Below are positions 57,215 through 64,000 of a DNA stretch of 64,000 nucleotides, piece after piece. A program made the translations under genes and the position numbers. The notes under the pieces are model-generated. The model was not told the origin of the DNA. It saw nothing but the letters and a program-made list of their open reading frames with translations, and did not search any database. The stretch spans positions 6,883,692-6,947,691 of the forward strand of contig NC_084717.1 in assembly GCF_033807575.1 (NCBI RefSeq), given 5' to 3'. The stretch is from Cydia pomonella (Eukaryota > Arthropoda > Insecta > Lepidoptera > Tortricidae). Position 1 is the stretch's first letter, and the number at the start of each line of letters is the position of its first letter.

Positions 57215-57315
57215 TTATTTATTATTTATTACTGTATTGCACAAATTTACAAAAAAAGAGTGCGAATGGCGGACTTAACGCCTTGAGGCATTCTGTACCA
57301 GTCAACCATTGATTG
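57215..57315 (-). repeat. LINE 3' UTR fragment
   Basis: Minus strand: 'GGTTGACTGGTACAGAATGCC', 'AAGGCGTTAAGTCCGCCATTC', 'TTTGTAAATTTGTGCAATAC' and an (AATA)n-like tail. It shares the GGTTGACTGG start with 52107-52250. Confidence 0.5.
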
Positions 57316-57695
57316 GCATACCTGTTAGTGTAAGTTAGTTAATAAATAAACAATAAACCATTGGTCTAAATAGAAACAGTTTGGTGCAGGATTTTAATTC
57401 GAAGATTAAAGCAATTATTAGAATGTTTACAATTTAATTTTGATTTGATTGATGTTGGTATGAAATAAAAAGGTTAATAAGCGTTATATATTTAGTTTTA
57501 TATTTGCTTTTTCTACCAGTTTTTCAGCGACAAAATTCAAATGGTCATCGTTCTTGTAAGACATTTTTGTACTGGTGCCTACGAAAACAAGTATAGCGTT
57601 ATGACGAAAAGGAAAAGAAGGTCAATCAAAATTGCTTATGATTATGAGGATACCAGTAGTACAAAGTTTCCACCCCAACCAGCACCAAGCTATGT
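57316..57695. other. Intergenic DNA, nothing recognised
   Basis: AT-rich. The frame at 57541-57774 only partly overlaps the LINE remnant and is not its frame. Confidence 0.4.
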
Positions 57696-57699
57696 AGCA

Positions 57700-58000
57700 G
57701 CAACCTTATTCCTCCGTCCCCATTTCACGATCGGACTACCAGACCATCGGCACTTCGGCATCGCTTCATGGTAGGTATTCCACAAATACGCACGCAGCGT
57801 TTCGCTTCAACGTTCCTTATGCGAATTGCCAAGGAGTGGAATGCCCTGCCCGAGTCTGTGTTTCCACATGAGTGTATTCTGAATTTCTTCAAAGCTAGAG
57901 TAAATAGGTATCTCATAGGTAAGCGTGCTCCACCGTAGACCGCATCAACACTTACCATCAGGCGTGATCGTGGTCAAACGCCTGCCTATCCTCCATAAAA
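57700..58000 (+). pseudogene. LINE RT C-terminal remnant
   Basis: A frame from about 57719 reads FHDRTTRPSALRHRFM, TQRFASTFLMRIAKEWNALP, ESVFP, FFKARVNRYLIGKRAPP and stops at about 57936. A C-terminus of the form 'R.A..WN.LP...F......FK..VN..L' is usual for CR1/Jockey-group LINEs. It is followed by 'GTCAAACGCCTGCCTATCC' and an A-run tail at 57996. Everything upstream is lost. Confidence 0.75.
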
Positions 58001-60275
58001 AAAAGTTTGAAAATGTTAAAAAATAATATTGATATTTATCAAATTGATGTAGGTATGTACATCACTTCAGGAGAGTACGTATATCATCACTATCATCAGT
58101 TCTAACGCACGCCGCGTCAAAGACATCCAATAATAACCATATTTCCTTACAATATCTACAGCACAAAGTCGAGACTGATGAGGGGCGTAGCGGGCCATTT
58201 ATTAAATGAACTATCTTTTCTCAAGAATGCCGAGATGGAACGAGGTCACCACAATGTAGGAAACTCACTGAATATTAAGGCGGAACGTGTAAGTAATGAC
58301 AAGGGCTTAAGCATTCGACTTCAGTGTTAATTTATACTTCAGTTTGCAGTTCGTTATTAAAATGAGAACGAATATAAACTACGAGTATGTACATTGTACT
58401 CACGGGCCAACTCGAGTTTTAGTTGTTCCATCTGTTTCATATATGATAATGATCTGTCAGTGCAAAAGTGGCATTTCTTCAATCAAATACGTCACACAGA
58501 TCAGTATCATATCGGAAACAGATCGAATAACGAAACCTCGAATTGGGCTATTAAGAGTCAATAATTTTCACACGTGACTGGTAATTTTTTTACAGCCTTT
58601 ATATGTCTGACTTTAAAAATCGAAAATACGAGTAGAACCCTATATTTTTAATATATTAAAGGAAATAAAAAATGCTAAATATATAATTTTTCAGGAAGTA
58701 ATAGGCGTAATAAAAAAACCTACCTTCTAGCTTTACACAGTGAGTAGTTTTTTTACACAATCAACCACTGTCCTATCTTACTCAGAGCTTTCTTTGTTTT
58801 TTGTCTTTTCGAGAGTTACTTATTTACTAACATACAATCAGCATTAACTTAAATAAAAGCTTGTAAAAAATGGCATAAATCCACCAAGGCCATTATTGCT
58901 TTTACTAAACAAAACATAACACGCAGACAACCCTTCATTGATTCAATCAATTTGCATATGGAATAAAAACATTCACGTTAGCATATTTTTATAACGCATC
59001 AGCATGTATTTTCTGATACGTTTCGTGTAAATTGGCGATGGCACGCGATGCCGCCTTTAGGTAAAACAATTTGTTCTACTTAAAATAGTGTTACGTGCTT
59101 CATATGAAGCATAAATAATTGAGGGAGCTCGTGCGCTCGGGCGAAGTTAGAGTTTGGCTATTTTAAGTTAATTTTAAATTGGTACCTGATAAGTTTTGGC
59201 TTATCACACACGCGATTTTTACCCATGACAAAATATAAACGATTTCTGTGGTTGTTTATTTGTGTTGGTGTTATTTATTTTTGTACCTATGTAAATTCGT
59301 GGCGTGGCTCTATTTGCAATCATAAGATTCATGAGCAACAAAATATATACTGAATGCATTTTGCTCGGGATTATCAGCTTCACGCGATGGTTTATTTAAT
59401 ATTAAAATCTTAATATTCATAACTATAAAAATTAAATAAAAATTCTATGTTTATACATCCGAGAAATGTTAAAAACGCCAAAAAAATGTAAAGAACAATA
59501 ACAATCAGAATATTAAAGAGCGTATTAATTACCATCTTAAAGGCTAGACACGTACTTGGCAGCCCTCTGGTGTTGCAGGTGTCCATGTATGGGAGCCAAG
59601 TTCTAGCTTTCTTCAGATGTATTTAAAGTTCAGAATTTGACTTGGCTAGTAGTAGTAGCTAGACGCATATTCTTAATAATATTGAATTCAGCTCCTATTT
59701 CACATTTATGTTTTTGATGGGATTAATAAATTCAAAGACCCATAAATTGATATTTAAAAGCAATTCCTCGCCAAGCTTTAGAAAGCGGAGTCGCAGGGCG
59801 CACACAGGTTAGAAATAAATGAAAACAACAAGATCTGAGCGGAACATCTGTGACACTTTAATTTGTTTGTAGCCATTGTTATGCGAAATTAATATTCCAA
59901 TTTATTCCATTTCTGTATCGAAGAGGAAAATCAATATTTGATGGAATCTTTATCGCGCAGTCTTAAGCGCTGCGCATATTTGTGAAGACAATTGAAACTT
60001 TATTTTTTTTTAATTTTGTTTGATGCTAAAAACGTGTATCTGTACTTGGTTCATAATTATACGTGTACCGTTTAACAAAGGCGATTGATATGAAGTCATG
60101 TGCGGACTGGTTGGCTGAGTTTCTCCACCGACAAAATCATTAAAGTAAATTCAAACTTAAGTAGACTTATATCGAACGGATTATTGGCCGTGATTACCTT
60201 TTGTATTGTTTTTGAGCTCCCGATATTTCGACGCAGTTACATGCATCTTGTTCACGGGTTTCACGGGTGCATCGG
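58001..60275. other. Intergenic DNA, nothing recognised
   Basis: AT-rich, short unsupported frames only. Confidence 0.4.
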
Positions 60276-60350
60276 TACAGTCAGCATCAAAAGTAGCGGA
60301 TCAAACAACGCGTCAAAAGTATCTACTATGCTGTAACAGCTTAACAAAGA
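60276..60350 (-). repeat. Copy of the 53338-53575 repeat family
   Basis: 'ACAGTCAGCATCAAAAGTAG' followed by CGGATCAAACAACGCG and 'AAAAGTATCTACTATGCTG' is the inverse of the end of the 53338 copy. Confidence 0.6.
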
Positions 60351-60994
60351 GTGATAGTTATATATGTTGAACAACTAAGACATTCTAATATCAAAATGAA
60401 GTCATTTTGTTATCACGTGCATTTTCGTCCATGTAACAACATGACGTCGAATGATAACAAAATAACATTTTGACTTCGGAATGTAAGATGGAATTGGCTA
60501 ACTATGAGAGTTAAGATAATGTACACTAGATAAATTTATCTTTAGCATTCGGTATATCACTTATAGCATATGCTACTGCAATATACTATTGAGTACTTAA
60601 TTTGATTTAATCTAATTTTGATACCACCAAGTCAATCCCCACAACACAACATCAAACTCTATCATTATTTATGAAACGACTACTACAATAGTAGTAATTT
60701 TTCGCCCTTCAACAAAAACGGAAACACGACACCCGCGTAATTACATTATCTCATTGCGGACGTGTAAGTAGAAATGTGTTTGCACATGCGAGCGTCGCGT
60801 GTTCCCGGATTACAAGTGCGTGTATACACGGCTTTATATATCTAAAATGTATGAATTCTTTACAGACATCATTAATTACTCTTTTAAAAAGATTTTTCGT
60901 AATTTATTTCAAAGTGGCAATGAGACTTGAATCATAGTTTTTCAAATGTGGCCCGTTAAAGGGGTATGTAACAAGTACTTTTAAATACAATATA
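60351..60994. other. Intergenic DNA, with a loose palindrome
   Basis: 'TTTTGTTATCA' near 60407 and 'GATAACAAAA' near 60452 form a loose hairpin around GACGTC-like words. No gene. Confidence 0.4.
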
Positions 60995-61229
60995 CGGTTC
61001 GATTCGAAGAATGAGATACGATAACAATAAGTTCTGGTTTAGGTAAGTTCTCATTTAGATATCGTTTGTATGTCGTATAAATGACAGAAACAGCTCGATT
61101 CGGGATTCTTATTGGGATCACAGCGGAATCGAAAAAAAAGTCAATTTTGACATGTCGTTTAGTTATCGATCTTTTAAAGATCGTTCCGAGATCTTAAACG
61201 TGTCTTAATCATTCTTCGAATCGGGCCGA
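60995..61229. mobile_element. MITE with CGATTCGAAGAATGA ends
   Basis: 'CGGTTCGATTCGAAGAATGA' at the left and its near-inverse 'ATTCTTCGAATCGGGCCG' at the right. An internal GATCTTTTAAAGATC palindrome is present. It lies immediately upstream of the SINE at 61233. Confidence 0.7.
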
Positions 61230-61232
61230 TAG

Positions 61233-62018
61233 GACGACCGGTGTGGCCTAGTGGGTAGTAACCAATGAGCGGAATTCTTCATAGCAAAAATCAAACTGTC
61301 AGAGGGATTGACCTAACTGTTTTATCGACTTATCGATAAATATTTGTCACTTAACGAAACACAGGTGTCCCTAATTAGCTGACCGCCACTGTATTTTGGT
61401 ATAATAGTAAAGAATAAAACAGAAAATACTTTTATGATGTAAATGAACGTAACATTTAGAGCAATATATTGTGGAAGAATCTTCTTTGAAACTGAAATAA
61501 GAATCTTTCTGTATCCATTTTTTTATTGTTTTCTTTTAGGATTAACCATTTTAGTAACACGGCACGGAAATCACTCATGAAAACTTAAGTGATATAAATG
61601 ACATATGTGACGCTGACATGATTTACTTTAATACAGAGATGCAAATTGCTTATCAAAGAGGTCAAATGTTACAGAATAATCTTTTAAGTTGATTATGGAT
61701 ACCTAATGCGATATTATTCCGTAACATCGATAAGTCGATAAAACAGTTAGGTCAATCCCTCTGACAGTTTGATTTTTGCTATGAAGAATTCCGCTCATTG
61801 GTAGTAACCCTGCTTATGAAGCCGATGGTGCCGGGTTCAAATCCTGGTACAAGGAGTTATTAGTGTGATGAACGCAAATATTTTATTCCTGAGTCATGGA
61901 TGTTTTCTATGTATTTAAATATTTATTTATATATATATATATCGTTGTCTAAGTACCGACAACACAAGTATTATATAATACTATGGGACTACCTCAATTT
62001 GTGCTTAGATGTCCTTAG
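61233..62018 (+). mobile_element. Metulj-like SINE split by a hAT-like MITE
   Basis: The head GACGACCGGTGTGGCCTAGTGGGTAGTAAC is interrupted. The SINE resumes at 61802 with TAGTAACCCTGCTTATGAAGC, a B box (GGGTTCAAATCC), 'GTTTTCTATGTATTTAAATA', a TA tract, 'ATCGTTGTCTAAG' and 'ATGGGACTACCTCAATTTG'. Confidence 0.9.
61262..61801. mobile_element. 540-bp MITE with about 76-bp perfect TIRs, hAT-like
   Basis: The first about 76 bp (CCAATGAGCGGAATTCTTCA... through TATCGACTTATCGAT) recur exactly inverted at the right end. Because the ends are CC/GG the border can be read in three ways. The reading that starts at CAATGAG gives the 8-bp duplication GTAGTAAC (61255-61262 and 61801-61808), which with the CA start fits the hAT superfamily. 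No transposase is encoded. Confidence 0.9.
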
Positions 62019-63759
62019 TTCGGTTTTATTACCTACTAATTTATGTTAGTTACATTAGTTATATTCCTTCAAATGCCACGCAATTTTTTTTATTTCAGTA
62101 GTAACAAATTTGAGTAGGTATCACATAAAATGTTATCTTTATAATTATGCCGTTATTTGCAGTATAAAACTTATAGCGGTATAAAAAAAGGTGCGTTCTA
62201 CGAGTATGTTTATTACTCGATGAATTAAGGTTAATAACTTAATGATATTATGTATAATCGTTTGGGGTTTCTGAATGTAAAGAGAAGTCACCAATGTATC
62301 AAGATATAGGTTTGTAAATACCCAGTTGCAGGGATGTTCAGCTCATAATTTTGCTGTGACGCCATAATTCCTAGTTTAAGCCCGTGGGTATTGAGATAAT
62401 TGAGTTATGTTCGGCTCTGGTTAGGTATTTTATCACAAGAGAGATGTCTCAATTTTGCTTTAACAGTGCTAGCTTCCATTAAGTTATGAACGAGCGTCTC
62501 TAAATCACTAACTAAAACTACACATCACAACGGCAAATCCTTTGTTCTAATGAATAGTCCGCCAGTTCCGTACAGGCTGTGCCAGTTGGACCACTGCCTA
62601 CATTACAATGGCAGCATTCGCACACTCTACCTAGCCCAATACTCAGAAATACCAGTTAAAAAGCACACTTTGATAATGCTCAATTGTTAAGGATCTCGAG
62701 GTCGCAAGTTATACTGGTTTATTTGAGACTCCAACTTGATTGCGGACGATAAGCATTTGGAACATACGGCCAGGCCTGGCCCAAGCCAAGATAATCTACT
62801 AAGCCGACACGCGTACAGACCTGACTATTTTTCTTTCTTGGGCGTGATTCTTGCCAATTTGACTGAATTGAAGTGGATTTATGTTAGCTTTTACAAAATT
62901 AGGAGAATTGACAGTGTTCAATGCGCTGATTAATAATAAAACGATTACATTAGAATTAAGATTTCGTTTCTCGTAAAATCCTGTTTTCTTGTTGCTTCGC
63001 GTCGCAGACTTCTAAAGAACCACTAAGATTTTTTGTAAAAATATGAATTTCATACCGTATACTAAGTCAAACAGAGGCAGTTTATGCTGGGCTAACGATA
63101 TATATTGAGAGCAACTGGCCTGAAAATATTCAAAGTAAATCGTTCGAATTCAAATAAAAACACAAGAATAAAATGTCCCTCTAAATTTTGTTGCTATCCA
63201 CTGTAAAATAAAATTCAATCACACGCCTTCTAAAACAACCAACTGGTCGCGGGACACATTTCGAAAGTCATTCACAGCTCGCGGAACGCCGGAGCGGAGC
63301 ATTCTTTGAAATTATGACAGTGGATATTTTTGCCGGCACAATATTCACATGCGAGGCAAAAAATAAATGGATACACCGGAATACCGGTATTCACGCGACG
63401 ACGCCAGTGCATCCAATATCACATTTTACTTGCAAATCACTTACCGTCGGTATTGAGGATGCTCTTTTATGCTTATACGTTAAATACCGCTAATTCTCCG
63501 CATTTTTAAGTTTTAAGGTTAGGTATACCATCACTGGAATGTGTAAAAAAATATATTTTTTATTTATTTTAAAAAGGGAGAGTGGTGTTAAACTAAGAAA
63601 TATATTATTTAGACGCAGAGAAAGATTTATAGGTTTTTTTTTCGACCGTTTTTACTGCTGTACTTAATAAAATTGTTGCAAGGAAATAACACCGAATTTG
63701 AATGTGTAACCATAAAGTACCTCGCAGCAAATATAGGGAAAAAGTGGTTTTAGTTTAAT
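62019..63759. other. Intergenic DNA, nothing recognised
   Basis: AT-rich. The frame at 62736-62933 has no motif. Confidence 0.4.
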
Positions 63760-63830
63760 TTCAATACAATTTCGTATGATGTAGATTCAAGTCTCCTGAT
63801 TCATCTACATCATACTAAAATTTCGTGAGA
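63760..63830. repeat. Hairpin with GTATGATGTAGAT arms
   Basis: GTATGATGTAGAT near 63774 and its inverse ATCTACATCATAC near 63803 enclose about 16 bases. Looser pairing extends outward on both sides. Probably a small palindromic repeat. Confidence 0.6.
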
Positions 63831-64000
63831 TTTTACTGAAACAACTATGTTTGTTGCGGGGTAGCTTAATTCAAATTAGAAACGTATTTTGTGAAGCCGG
63901 TTTGACAGACGCTCTTTCTGAATCTAAAACCAAACTGTTGCGCTACCTACAAGGTGAGTATACCAACCATTTTCCATTCCTTTCAAAAGTAAACCTCAGT

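Overview
The window looks like intergenic, repeat-dense nuclear DNA from a moth or butterfly (Lepidoptera). It is AT-rich and holds several repeat types I associate with lepidopteran genomes: Metulj-like tRNA-derived SINEs, a family with 'GGGTTCCGTA' ends and GGAC/AGAC runs, an 'AACCGACTTCAAAAA' repeat, many short palindromic MITEs, and 5'-truncated non-LTR retrotransposons with microsatellite tails. Family names rest on remembered signatures, not on a database search. Nothing bacterial or viral, no LTR retrotransposon and no CRISPR array was seen.

Only one convincing host gene is visible: an RR-1 cuticular protein gene on the minus strand (43734-44561), with a signal peptide, a chitin-binding Rebers-Riddiford domain, a Pro/Gln/Tyr-rich tail, a TATA box and a downstream AATAAA.

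Layout. 1.2-5.6 kb: a nearly complete two-ORF LINE (minus) with both frames open. 5.7-7.7 kb: two Metulj-like SINEs, one split by a nested MITE, and an RTE-like 3' fragment. 9.9-11.7 kb: a 5'-truncated CR1/Jockey-group LINE with an open RT frame. 15-19 kb: MITEs and a 1.16 kb GGGTTCCGTA-type repeat. 19.4-23.8 kb: a three-level nest, in which an RNase H LINE with a 12-bp target duplication sits in a long-inverted-arm DNA element, which itself sits in a GGGTTCCGTA-type repeat. 23.9-24.4 kb: a decayed LINE 3' end. 28.2-31.6 kb: a perfect 34-bp inverted repeat pair enclosing two head-to-head truncated LINEs. 32-42 kb: SINEs, a 417-bp foldback element with target duplication, and a TIR element whose terminal palindrome has become a five-copy 64-bp array. 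43.5-44.6 kb: the cuticle gene. 45-54 kb: MITEs, an internally duplicated repeat, LINE scraps, a long (AC)n tract and a tRNA-like tandem/inverted array. 57-62 kb: LINE remnants and a SINE split by a 540-bp hAT-like MITE.

The reverse-transcriptase ORFs belong to selfish elements, not to a host pathway. Three copies of one LINE family (1.2-5.6, 30.5-31.0 and 49.7-50.0 kb) suggest repeated insertion by that lineage. I found no evidence of a new multi-gene system. The notable signals are nesting events with readable target-site duplications, and repeat arrays that have grown inside elements.
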